From: Acidimicrobiales bacterium
GTDB taxonomy: Bacteria; Actinomycetota; Acidimicrobiia; Acidimicrobiales; Iamiaceae
Assembly (NCBI GenBank): GCA_030448105.1
Contig: JAUJNP010000001.1
Location: 421,403-485,402 of the forward strand
Reading direction: 5' to 3'
DNA: 64,000 nt
The translations under genes and the position numbers were made by a program. This document shows, piece after piece, positions 42,560 through 50,892 of the stretch. Below the pieces are notes generated by a model. It had not been told where the DNA came from, searched no databases, and was given only the letters and a program-made list of their open reading frames with translations. How positions within the stretch are numbered: position 1 is the stretch's first letter; every line of letters starts with the position of its first letter.

Positions 42560-43458
42560 ACCCGCTCCACGGTCTGGCGCCCGAACAGCCCGGTGGGCCG
42601 CACGAGCAGCACGATCAGGATCAGGCCCAGGGGCACGACCAGCTCGATGCCGTTGAGGGCATCCACGTACTGGGTGGTGAGGGCGTCGGCCACCCCGACC
42701 ACGAGGCCCGAGATCACGGCGCCGAGGGGGCTGTCGAACCCGCCCAGGGCGGCGGCGGCGAAGGCGTACACGAGGACCGTGGCCATGAGGCTGGCGTCGA
42801 ACCCGGTCGACCGGGCGGCCACCAGCGAACCGGCCAGGGCGCCGATGGCCGCCGACAGGGCCCAGCCGAGCATGAGGATGGCGCCGGCGTTGATGCCGAC
42901 GAGGCGACTGGAGTCGGGGTTGGACGCCACCGCTCGGATCTTGAGGCCGAGGCGGGTCTTCTGGAGGAGCAGGAACAGCAGGACGCACTCGGCGGTGAGC
43001 ACGAGGGCCAACGCGATCACCGCCCAGGAGATCGACTGCCCGAGGAAGTTGATCCGCTCGTCGTTGCCCGATGCGTCGCTCGGCCAGGGCTTCGGCATCG
43101 TCTGGGGGTCGGTGCCGAAGAACAGCTGGGCGAACGAGTTGATGGCGAGGAACATGCCGAGGGTGACGATCACCACGTTGAGGGGGCTGCGCCCGACCTC
43201 CACCGGGCGGATCAGGACCCGCTCAATGATGGCCCCGGCCACGAAGGCGATGACCATCGACAACAGGATGGCCGCCACCACCGGCAGGCCGCTGCTGGCC
43301 AGCTTCCAGGAGATGTAGGTGGAGAACAGGGCCATCTCGCCCTGGGCGAAGTTGAGCAGGCCGGTGGTGCGGAAGATGAGCACGAGGGCGAGGGCCACCG
43401 AGGCGTAGACCACGCCGTTGCCGATGCCGTTGAGGAGCTGGGAGATGAACAGGTCCAT
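42556..43458 (-). CDS. livH: Branched-chain amino-acid ABC transporter permease LivH
   Basis: 300 residues, start MDLFISQLLNGIGNGVVYAS, the standard opening of LivH. Eight or so helices, including TTGLLNFAQGEMAL and VAARSTGFDASLMATVLVYA. The partner permease LivM overlaps by 4 bp downstream, and LivF ends one base upstream. Intact. Confidence 0.9.
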   Translation of the reverse strand: MDLFISQLLNGIGNGVVYASVALALVLIFRTTGLLNFAQGEMALFSTYISWKLASSGLPVVAAILLSMVIAFVAGAIIERVLIRPVEVGRSPLNVVIVTLGMFLAINSFAQLFFGTDPQTMPKPWPSDASGNDERINFLGQSISWAVIALALVLTAECVLLFLLLQKTRLGLKIRAVASNPDSSRLVGINAGAILMLGWALSAAIGALAGSLVAARSTGFDASLMATVLVYAFAAAALGGFDSPLGAVISGLVVGVADALTTQYVDALNGIELVVPLGLILIVLLVRPTGLFGRQTVERV

Positions 43459-43459
43459 G

Positions 43460-44164
43460 TCAGAACCCCAGGTAGGCCTTGCGGACGGCGTCGTCGCCGC
43501 GGAGTGAATCGGCCGAGCCGGAGGTGACGATGTGACCGGTCTCGAGGACGTAGCCGTGGTTTCCGATGTCGAGGGCCAGGTTGGCGTTCTGCTCGACGAC
43601 CAGGATGGTGAGGCCCTCCTCGCGGTTTATCTCGCCCAGCTGCTCGAACAGCTCCCGGGTGATGAGCGGGGCCAGGCCGAGCGAAGGCTCGTCGAGGAGC
43701 AGGAGCCGGGGGCGGGCCATCATGGCCCGGGCGATGGCCAGCATCTGCTGCTCGCCGCCGCTCATGCTGCCCGCCGCCTGGCCGCGCCGCTCGCCGAGCC
43801 GGGGGAAGACCTCGAACCACCGGTTCACGTCGGCCGAAACATCGCCGTCGCGTGTGACCGCGCCCAGCCGGAGGTTCTCCTCGGCGGTGAGCTCGACGAA
43901 GGTGCCCCGCCCCTGGGGCACGTGGGCGATGCCCGCCTTGGCCACGTTCTCCGGGCGGCGTCCGGTGATGGGGGTGCCGTCGAAGATGATCTCGCCCGAC
44001 ACCGGGATCAACCCGCTGATGGCCCGTAGGGTGGTGGTCTTGCCGGCGCCGTTGGCGCCGAGCACCACCGCCACCTGCCCTTCCTCCACCGCCACATCGA
44101 TGCCGTGGAGCACCTGCACCGGGCCGTAGCCCCCGGTCACGCCCTGCAGCTCGAGGAGGGCCAT
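43460..44164 (-). CDS. livF: Branched-chain amino-acid ABC transporter ATPase LivF
   Basis: 234 residues. Walker A GANGAGKTTT, signature MSGGEQQMLAIARA, Walker B LLLLDEPSLGLAP, and the typical HVPQGRGTFVELTAEENL that separates LivF from LivG. It energises the transporter. Its ATG shares a base with the livG stop. Confidence 0.9.
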   Translation of the reverse strand: MALLELQGVTGGYGPVQVLHGIDVAVEEGQVAVVLGANGAGKTTTLRAISGLIPVSGEIIFDGTPITGRRPENVAKAGIAHVPQGRGTFVELTAEENLRLGAVTRDGDVSADVNRWFEVFPRLGERRGQAAGSMSGGEQQMLAIARAMMARPRLLLLDEPSLGLAPLITRELFEQLGEINREEGLTILVVEQNANLALDIGNHGYVLETGHIVTSGSADSLRGDDAVRKAYLGF

Positions 44165-44925
44165 CAGGCGGGGGCCCCCAGGTAGGCCTCGATCACCTTC
44201 GGGTCGTTGCGGACCTCCGCCGGGGGCCCTTCGGCGATCTTGCGGCCGAAGTCGAGCACCACGATGTGGTCGGAGATGGCCATCACCATGGCCATGTGGT
44301 GCTCGACCAGCAACATGGTGAGGTCGAACTGGTCGCGGATCTCCCGGATGGTCTCGCCCAGCTCGTCGACCTCGCCGTGGGTGAGACCGTTGGCGGGCTC
44401 GTCGAGGAGCAGCAGGCGGGGCTCGCTGGCCAGCGCCCGGGCGAACTCGATGCGCTTGAGGGTGCCGAAGGGCAGCCCGGCGGCGGGGCGGTCGGCCACC
44501 GTCGACAGGCCGAGGCGATCGAGCAGCGCCCGGCACCGCTCCTGCAGCTCGCGGTCCTCACGGGCGGCGCCGATGCGGAACATGGCCCGCCCGAAGCCGA
44601 CCCGGCCCCGGCAGTGGGCACCGGTCATCACGTTCTCGAGCACCGTCAGGGCCGGGAACAGGGCCACGTTCTGGAAGGTGCGGGAGATGCCGAGGGTGGC
44701 GATGGCGTGGGCCGGCTGGCGGAGCAGGTCCTGGCCGTCGAAGGTGACCGTCCCCTCCGAGGCCTCGTAGAGGCGGCTGACCACGTTGAACAGGGTGGTC
44801 TTGCCGGCGCCGTTCGGGCCGATGAGGGCGCAGATGTTGCCCTCGGAGATGGTGAAGGTGAGCCCGTCGAGGGCCACCACCCCGCCGAAGCGGACCCCGA
44901 CCTCCTCGACCGTCAACAGCGCCAC
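44164..44925 (-). CDS. livG: Branched-chain amino-acid ABC transporter ATPase LivG
   Basis: 253 residues. Walker A GPNGAGKTTL, GISRTFQNVALFPALTVLEN (LivG type), Walker B RLLLLDEPANGL and the closing IVVLDFGRKIAEGPPAEV. The usual LSGGQ is altered to LPFGTLKRIEFARAL, an atypical signature: the Gly-Gly pair is not present. First gene of the operon, starting 88 bp after the mreB stop side; promoter not certain. Confidence 0.88.
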   Translation of the reverse strand: MALLTVEEVGVRFGGVVALDGLTFTISEGNICALIGPNGAGKTTLFNVVSRLYEASEGTVTFDGQDLLRQPAHAIATLGISRTFQNVALFPALTVLENVMTGAHCRGRVGFGRAMFRIGAAREDRELQERCRALLDRLGLSTVADRPAAGLPFGTLKRIEFARALASEPRLLLLDEPANGLTHGEVDELGETIREIRDQFDLTMLLVEHHMAMVMAISDHIVVLDFGRKIAEGPPAEVRNDPKVIEAYLGAPA

Positions 44926-45012
44926 ATGGCCCCCTGGCCGGCTCGACGTCTGGCGTTCAACTGGGCGTCATTGAAGCAGATGGGAACACGAGCGGTGTGA
45001 CGGACGGCGGAT

Positions 45013-46017
45013 TCAGCTGCGAGCGCCCATGAACATCACCTTGAGCTGGTCGTAGGACTCAATGCAGCGACCGGCGCCGAGCACCACGCACTCGAGGGGG
45101 GCGTCGACCAGGTACACGGGGATCTCCGTCTCGTTGGCGATGCGCTGGGCCAGGCCCTTGAGCATCCCGCCCCCGCCCACCAGGTGCATGCCCCGCACGA
45201 TGAGGTCGTGGGCCAGCTCCGGAGGGGCCTCGCCGAGGCAGGCCACCACCGAGTCGACGATGGTGCTGACGGGCTCGTCGATCGCCTTGCGAACCTCCTC
45301 GGGCGAGAGGATGACCGTCTTGGGCAGGCCGCTCATCAGCTCGCGCCCCCGCACCTCGGCCTTGATCTCGTCCTGGATCGGGGAGGCCGACCCGATGGCC
45401 ACCTTGATGTCCTCGGCGGTGCGCTCGCCCACCGCGATCCCGAACTCGCGGCGGATGTAGGTCTGGATGGCGGCGTCGATGTCGAACGAGCCGGTCCGCA
45501 CCGCCTGGAGGGCCACCACCCCCCCGAGGGAAATGAGGGCGGTCTCGGACGTGCCGCCGCCCACGTCGATGACCATGTTGGCCACCGGCTCGTGGATGGT
45601 GAGGCCGGCGCCTATGGCGGCGGCCATGGGCTGCTCGATGAGCTGGGCGTCGGCCGCCCCGGCCCGGCGGGCGGCCTCGGTGACGGCCCGGCGCTCCACC
45701 TCGGTGATGGCCGACGGCACGCAGATCACCACCCGGGGTCGGTTGAAGCGGCTGACCCCCGCTCGGTGCAGCAGGAGGCGGATCATGCGCTGGGTGATGT
45801 CGAAGTCGGTGATGGCGCCCTGGCGCAGCGGGCGCACGGCCACGATGTAGCCCGGCGTCCGCCCGATCATCTGCCACGCCTCGTGGCCCATGGCCAAGAC
45901 GTCGCCCGACTGCTGGTTTAGGGCGATCACCGAGGGCTCGTTCAACACGATGCCCTGGCCCTTGGCGTAGACGAGGGTGTTGGCCGTGCCCAGGTCGATA
46001 GCCAGGTCGCGGGCCAC
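45013..46017 (-). CDS. mreB: MreB/Mbl-family actin-like protein
   Basis: 334 residues. Phosphate-1 loop LAIDLGTANTLVY, phosphate-2 NMVIDVGGGTSETALISLGG, adenosine motif LVGGGGMLKGLA. Bacterial actin that guides cell-wall synthesis at the membrane. GTG at 46017 is two bases after a small membrane-protein gene, so the three genes moaE, small protein and mreB form one unit. No mreC/D is nearby. Intact. Confidence 0.9.
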   Translation of the reverse strand: MARDLAIDLGTANTLVYAKGQGIVLNEPSVIALNQQSGDVLAMGHEAWQMIGRTPGYIVAVRPLRQGAITDFDITQRMIRLLLHRAGVSRFNRPRVVICVPSAITEVERRAVTEAARRAGAADAQLIEQPMAAAIGAGLTIHEPVANMVIDVGGGTSETALISLGGVVALQAVRTGSFDIDAAIQTYIRREFGIAVGERTAEDIKVAIGSASPIQDEIKAEVRGRELMSGLPKTVILSPEEVRKAIDEPVSTIVDSVVACLGEAPPELAHDLIVRGMHLVGGGGMLKGLAQRIANETEIPVYLVDAPLECVVLGAGRCIESYDQLKVMFMGARS

Positions 46018-46019
46018 GG

Positions 46020-46214
46020 TCAGGTGCTCCGGGGAGGCGGGCCGTTCCGGCTGCGGCGGGCGCGCTCCTCCTCAGGGGACAGCGCGTCCATCTCCCGGCG
46101 GAAGGCGTCGATGCCGGACTCGAGCGACGTCGGCTGGCGCGAGCGCAGGTAGAGCACCGCGCAGCCCACCGCGCTCATCACCACCGCGATGGCGAGGAAC
46201 GAGAGGGCGCTCAC
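46020..46214 (-). CDS. 64-residue single-pass membrane protein
   Basis: GTG start overlapping the moaE stop by 4 bp. One transmembrane helix (SFLAIAVVMSAVGCAVLYL) then a charged tail with FRREMDALSPEEERARR, typical of a small conserved actinobacterial protein. Function unknown. Tight spacing to mreB may imply an envelope role. Confidence 0.75.
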   Translation of the reverse strand: MSALSFLAIAVVMSAVGCAVLYLRSRQPTSLESGIDAFRREMDALSPEEERARRSRNGPPPRST

Positions 46215-46684
46215 CGGTGCACGTCCCACGTCTCCCCGCCGGCCCACGTCTCCTTCTTCCAGATGGGCACGGTGGCCTTCAGCGTGTCTATGCAGAAGGC
46301 GGCGGCGGCGAAGGCGTCGGCCCGGTGGGGGGTGGCCACCGCCACCACGACAGCTGCCTCTCCCACGCCCAGCGCGCCGGTGCGGTGCAGGGCCGCCACC
46401 CGGCGCAGCGCCGGCCAGCGTCGCCGAGCCTCGCCGACCACCTCGGCCAAGCGGGCGGTCGCCTGCTCCTCGTAGGCCTCGTAGGTGAGCCCGGTCACCC
46501 CCGGCCGGCCCTCGGCGTGGTCGCGCACGGTGCCGGTGAAGGTGACCACCGCCCCGCAGTCGGGCCCGGACACCCAGGTGCCGGCCCCGCTCACCGGCAG
46601 CACACGATCGGTGACGCCGACCCACGTGTCGTCCTGGGGCGCAGGCAGACCCGCCCCGGCGGGCGCGTCGAGGGCATGGTGCAC
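46211..46684 (-). CDS. moaE: Molybdopterin synthase catalytic subunit MoaE
   Basis: 157 residues. Family strings AVVTFTGTVRDHAEG, LTYEAYEEQATARL, ALHRTGALGVGEAAVVVAV, and VPIWKKETWAGGETW with the active-site lysines. It transfers sulfur from thiocarboxylated MoaD to precursor Z in molybdopterin synthesis. No moaD is adjacent. GTG start at 46684; the first ~30 residues vary in the family. Divergent from the PDZ-protein gene. Confidence 0.88.
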   Translation of the reverse strand: MHHALDAPAGAGLPAPQDDTWVGVTDRVLPVSGAGTWVSGPDCGAVVTFTGTVRDHAEGRPGVTGLTYEAYEEQATARLAEVVGEARRRWPALRRVAALHRTGALGVGEAAVVVAVATPHRADAFAAAAFCIDTLKATVPIWKKETWAGGETWDVHR

Positions 46685-46777
46685 CGGGCCATGGTACGTG
46701 CAACCGGGCGATACCTCTGGCGCTCGCCGACACCGCCCGCGGCCACCGCACCAGGGACCGTCACTAATCTCGCCGCC

Positions 46778-47953
46778 GTGTCCGACGACGAGCCCGACGA
46801 CGACCCGTCGGGTGGCGGCGCACCCCTTCCCCCCGAAGATCGGCTGTGGCGCCACCCCTCGGAGGTGGGCGCCGCCCGCCTCGCCTCGGCGACGGCGGCG
46901 CCGGCCCGGGTCGTCCGTGACCGGCCACTGTGGGCGGTTGCCGTGGTGGCGGGGCTGACGGGAGCCACCGTGGCCATCACCGCCCTGGCCGTCACCGGTT
47001 CACTCTCGCCTCGGATCGTGGAACGTCCCCGCGCTGTCGTAGCCGCCACCACCTCGATCGTCGCCCGCCCCAAGACGGTGAAGGCCCTGGCCAGCGAGGC
47101 CTCCCAGGTGGTGGCCCGGGTCGAGGTCCGCACCGCGGAAGGCACCCGGCACGGCTCGGCGGTGGTCGTGCGGGCCGACGGCGGCCTCCTCACCAGCGCC
47201 CGCCTGGTCGACGACGCCGAGCGGGTCACCGTCACCCTCGGCGATGGTCGCGCCCTGGTGGCTCGCGTGGTCGGGCGCGACCCGGGCACCGGTGTGGCCG
47301 TGCTGGGGGTGCCCGGGCTGCTGGCGGTGGCGCCCACCGCCCAGGCCCGCCCCCAGCCGGGCGACACCGCGGTGACGGTGGCCGGCAGCACCGAAGGCGG
47401 GGGCCAGCCGTCGGTCACCTCGGGCGTCGTCAGTTCGGTGGGTGCGTCGGTGGACGACGGCGGCCGGCGGCTCTGGGGTCTGATCGAGCTCGACCGGCCC
47501 GTGTCGGACCAGGGCGACGGCAGCGCCCTGGTGGGGGCCGACGGCCGGATCACCGGCATCTGCCTCGCCGTCCCCACCCGAGGGCGCGCCGGCGCCACCG
47601 GCTACGCGGTGCCCATCGACCTGGCGCTCGCCGTCGCCGAGGATCTTCTCGCCTACGGCAAGGTGCGACGGGCGTGGCTGGGGGTGGAGGGCGATGACCT
47701 CTCCGCCGAGGACGCCCGCCGCTTGAACGTCGCCGGCGGCGCCCGCCTGGCCGGCGTCACCCGCGCCAGCCCCGCGTCCCGGGCCGGCCTGCGGGTCGAC
47801 GACGTCGTGATCGAGGTGGGCGGCACACCGGTGCGCTCGATGGGTGACCTGGTCGCCGCCCTCCAGGTCCTGCGCCCGGGAGAGAAGGCCACCTTCACCG
47901 TGGTCCGCGCCGGCGAACCCCTGCGCATGCCCGTCACCCTCGCCGAGCGCTGA
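46778..47953 (+). CDS. HtrA-like PDZ protein with degenerate protease domain
   Basis: 391 residues: an acidic cytoplasmic start, one membrane helix (~50-72), a trypsin-like domain (~110-290) and a PDZ domain (~300-385, GLRVDDVVIEVGGTPVRS). In the protease domain the triad is not conserved. The His position in the TNAHVV-type motif reads TSARLV, the Asp position in DLAVL reads TGVAVLG, and GNSGGPL is replaced by GDGSALVG. It is probably a non-catalytic PDZ adaptor. A TAATCT element ends 7 bp before the GTG, so the mRNA may be leaderless. Divergent from moaE. Confidence 0.78.
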   Translation: MSDDEPDDDPSGGGAPLPPEDRLWRHPSEVGAARLASATAAPARVVRDRPLWAVAVVAGLTGATVAITALAVTGSLSPRIVERPRAVVAATTSIVARPKTVKALASEASQVVARVEVRTAEGTRHGSAVVVRADGGLLTSARLVDDAERVTVTLGDGRALVARVVGRDPGTGVAVLGVPGLLAVAPTAQARPQPGDTAVTVAGSTEGGGQPSVTSGVVSSVGASVDDGGRRLWGLIELDRPVSDQGDGSALVGADGRITGICLAVPTRGRAGATGYAVPIDLALAVAEDLLAYGKVRRAWLGVEGDDLSAEDARRLNVAGGARLAGVTRASPASRAGLRVDDVVIEVGGTPVRSMGDLVAALQVLRPGEKATFTVVRAGEPLRMPVTLAER

Positions 47954-48025
47954 ACCGGTCCGCGAGGGATCACCTCCGCCCGCAACTCGACGGCCTGGCA
48001 CCTCACGCCGGTGCGGCGGCCCCGG

Positions 48026-49117
48026 TCAGGACGCTCGACGGTGGTGGCGACGGCGGAGCAGCGCGGCGGTCCCGCCGACCGCGCCCACCAGGGCGGCGGC
48101 GCTGCCCGCAAGGGCCAGCTCCTGGCGCCGGCGGGGGCTGAGTGTGGCCCACGGGCCGGCCGGGGTGGCCTCCACGTAGGCCTCCTCGCTGCGGATGGTG
48201 GGGGCCCAACCGGTGGCCCGGAGCCGGTCGTTGGCCACCACCCAGGGATGGGCGGCGTAGGCCTGCACGGCCGGCGGCGCGGGGGCGAGGCGCAGCCGCC
48301 ATCGCAGCGATGCCAGCCGGTCGACCACGGCGCGGGGCGCCCGCAGCCGGGCGGCGCCGCCCGCCAGTTGCGAGAACTCGGTGGGGGTCAGCCACCCGTC
48401 GGGGGCGACGTTGAAGGGGCCGTCGAGGCGGGCGGTGCGGGCGTGGTCGACGGCCGCGGCCAGGTCGTCGAGGTGGAGGAACTGCAGGGGCGGGTCGTCG
48501 TCGAGGCCCCGCACCGACGTGGCCGCCCGCAGAGCTAACCCCAACCAGCCGGGATGGTCGCCGGCCACCGGCAGGGCGGGGCGCAGGACGGCGACGGTCG
48601 TGCCGGGGTTGCTGTCGCCCCACTCGAGGGCGAGCCGCTCCACCTCGGCCTTCTGGACGGCGAAGGCCAGCCCCGGATCGGGGCGCAACGCGGCCTCCTC
48701 GGTGAGGGGCACGGGGTTGTTCGCCCACGCCCCGTACACGGTGGCCGAGGACAGCACCACGAGGCGGGCGACCCCGGCCGTGGCGGCCGCGTCGAGCACC
48801 CGGCGGGCCATGTCCACGTCGGCTCCGGAGACCACCTCCGGGTGGTCGTCGAGCAGCGGTCCGAAGGCGGTGGCCAGGTGGACGACGACGCCGGCACCGT
48901 CGAGGCGGTCCTTGAGGCGGTCGTCGGTGAGGAGGTCGACCGGAGCGTCGGCCGCCCCGGGCAGCGGGCGACGGTCGAGGGGCACCACCCGCCCGACGGT
49001 GCGGTCCTCGGCCAGCAACGCCAGTACCCGTCGCCCCAGCGCGCCGGCCGCGCCCGTGACGACAACCACCTCGCCCGCCACGCCGGCTGCGCTGCCGGGT
49101 TCCGTATCCACCCGCAT
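48026..49117 (-). CDS. NAD(P)-dependent epimerase/dehydratase-like protein
   Basis: 363 residues. Rossmann start VVVVTGAAGALGRRVLALLA, active-site tyrosine region SATVYGAWANNP with VQKAEVE (lysine in YxxxK-like position, tyrosine replaced by valine-glutamine), then an extended-SDR carboxy part. A single hydrophobic segment near the end (ALAGSAAALVGAVGG) would anchor it. Substrate unknown. Its ATG lies only 11 bp from the start of the divergent metalloprotease gene. Confidence 0.8.
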   Translation of the reverse strand: MRVDTEPGSAAGVAGEVVVVTGAAGALGRRVLALLAEDRTVGRVVPLDRRPLPGAADAPVDLLTDDRLKDRLDGAGVVVHLATAFGPLLDDHPEVVSGADVDMARRVLDAAATAGVARLVVLSSATVYGAWANNPVPLTEEAALRPDPGLAFAVQKAEVERLALEWGDSNPGTTVAVLRPALPVAGDHPGWLGLALRAATSVRGLDDDPPLQFLHLDDLAAAVDHARTARLDGPFNVAPDGWLTPTEFSQLAGGAARLRAPRAVVDRLASLRWRLRLAPAPPAVQAYAAHPWVVANDRLRATGWAPTIRSEEAYVEATPAGPWATLSPRRRQELALAGSAAALVGAVGGTAALLRRRHHRRAS

Positions 49118-49128
49118 ACGATGCCCTC

Positions 49129-50373
49129 GTGAGTGACAGTGGACCAAGCGGCGGCGATGATCCCTTCAAGGGGATGCCGTTCCTGGGCGATCTGGCTCGC
49201 CTGATCCAGCAGCAGGGACCCATCTCCTGGGACGCCGCCCGCCAGCTGGCCCACTCCATCGCCACGTCCGGCACCTCCGAGCCCAACGTCGACCCTCTGG
49301 AGCGCATCCGCCTCGAGCAGCTCGCCCGGGTCGCCGACCTACAGGTCGCCAACGCCACCGGCCTCATCCCCTCGGTCACCGGCCGGGGCGTCTCGGTGGT
49401 GCCCGTCACCCGCACCCAGTGGGTGGCCGCCACCCTCGACGCGTACCGCCCGCTGTTCGAGCGGCTGGCCGGTTCCCTCGGCGGGCCCAGCGCGGCGGCG
49501 TCGGGCCATCCCAGCGCCGGGCCCAGCGCTGAGCCCAGCGCCGAGGTCGACCCGTTCGAGGATCCGATGGGCGACCCCACCGCAGCCTGGCTGGGCAACG
49601 TCATGTCCTTCCTCAGCCCGATGATGATGGGCATGGCCGCCGGCTCGATGGTCGGTCACCTCGGCACCCGCAGCTTCGGCCAGTACGACCTGCCCATCCC
49701 CCGCCCACCGGGCGACGACCTGCTCGTGGTCCTGCCCACGGTGGAGGCCTTCGGCCAGGAGTGGAGCCTCGACGGCGACGACCTGCGCTTGTGGGTGTGC
49801 CTCCACGAGGTCACCCACCACGCCGTGCTGGGGGTGCCCCACGTGCGGGCCCGGCTCGAGTCCCTCATCTCCACCTACGTGGCCGGCTTCCGGACCGACC
49901 CCCGGGGGCTCGAGCACCGCCTCGGCGACGTCGACCCCTCGGCGGTGTCCGATCTCCAGGGCATGCAGCAGCTCTTCTCGGACCCCGAGCTGCTGCTCGG
50001 CGCCATGCGCTCCCCCGAGCAGGAGGCCATCCTGCCCCGCCTCGACGCGCTGGTGGGTGCGATCGTCGGCTACGTCGACCACGTGATGGACCGCATCGGC
50101 GCCACCCTGGTACCGAGCTACGGGATGGTCACCGAGGCGGTGCGCCGCCGGCGGGTGGAGGCGGGCGACGCCGACCGCTTCGTCGAGCAGCTCTTCGGCC
50201 TCCAGCTCACCTCGGATCGCTACGACCGGGGGGCCGCCTTCGTCGACGGCGTGGTCGAGCGGGCGGGGGAGGAGGCCCTCGAGCGGCTGTGGCGAACCGA
50301 GAGCGAGCTCCCCACACCGGCCGAGCTCGACGCCCCCGGCCTCTGGCTGGCCCGCATCGACCTCCCCGCGTAG
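49129..50373 (+). CDS. DUF2342-type zinc metalloprotease (F420-associated family)
   Basis: 414 residues, GTG start. Zincin motif CLHEVTHHAVLG (HExxH) near residue 227 with downstream helix DLQGMQQLFSDPEL and a final LPRLDALVGAIVGYVDHV segment, matching the actinobacterial DUF2342 / coenzyme-F420-biosynthesis-associated family. Substrate unknown. The region ~100-135 is low complexity (GPSAAASGHPSAGPS). No Shine-Dalgarno; the start is close to that of the divergent epimerase. Confidence 0.85.
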   Translation: MSDSGPSGGDDPFKGMPFLGDLARLIQQQGPISWDAARQLAHSIATSGTSEPNVDPLERIRLEQLARVADLQVANATGLIPSVTGRGVSVVPVTRTQWVAATLDAYRPLFERLAGSLGGPSAAASGHPSAGPSAEPSAEVDPFEDPMGDPTAAWLGNVMSFLSPMMMGMAAGSMVGHLGTRSFGQYDLPIPRPPGDDLLVVLPTVEAFGQEWSLDGDDLRLWVCLHEVTHHAVLGVPHVRARLESLISTYVAGFRTDPRGLEHRLGDVDPSAVSDLQGMQQLFSDPELLLGAMRSPEQEAILPRLDALVGAIVGYVDHVMDRIGATLVPSYGMVTEAVRRRRVEAGDADRFVEQLFGLQLTSDRYDRGAAFVDGVVERAGEEALERLWRTESELPTPAELDAPGLWLARIDLPA

Positions 50374-50403
50374 TTCCTGCCCGCTGCTCGGCGGGAGGGC
50401 GAT

Positions 50404-50892
50404 TCAGACGGCGAGGACCTCGGCCGCCCGGACCTCGCCGGCGTCGAGGTCGAGCAACCCGATGGTGGGCGTGCGGGCCATCCGCTTCCAGGTGGCCGAC
50501 CCCGGGTTGAACAGGAGCTGACCTTCGCTGCTCTCGGTGGCGACGGGCAGGTGGCTGTGACCGAACACCACCACCCGGGCCCCGGGGAACCGCCGGGCCA
50601 GCCGGCGCTCCCGGCCCTTGGTGGCGCCGCTGTCGTGGACCATGGCCACGGGCACCCCGGCCAGGGCGAGCTCGAGCTCGGTCGGCAGCGCCCCGACCAG
50701 ATCGTGGTCGTTGTTGCCGAGCACGGCGTGCACGGGGGCGAACCCGGCCAACTCGTCCAGCAGGTGGGCGGTGACGACGTCGCCGGCGTGGAGGATGACG
50801 TCGGCCCGGGCCAGTTCGTTGTAGACCGCGCCCGGGAGCCGGCGAGACGACCGGGGGCCCATGTGGGTGTCGGCCAGGACCACGGCCCGCAT
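50404..50892 (-). CDS. YfcE-type metallophosphoesterase
   Basis: 162 residues. Metal-ligand motifs VVLADTHMG, DVILHAGDVV, AVLGNNDHD and VVFGHSHLP, the set of the MJ0936/YfcE calcineurin-like family. Acts on phosphodiesters such as bis-pNPP in tested relatives. ATG overlaps the MFS stop by one base, so the two genes are co-transcribed. Intact. Confidence 0.88.
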   Translation of the reverse strand: MRAVVLADTHMGPRSSRRLPGAVYNELARADVILHAGDVVTAHLLDELAGFAPVHAVLGNNDHDLVGALPTELELALAGVPVAMVHDSGATKGRERRLARRFPGARVVVFGHSHLPVATESSEGQLLFNPGSATWKRMARTPTIGLLDLDAGEVRAAEVLAV

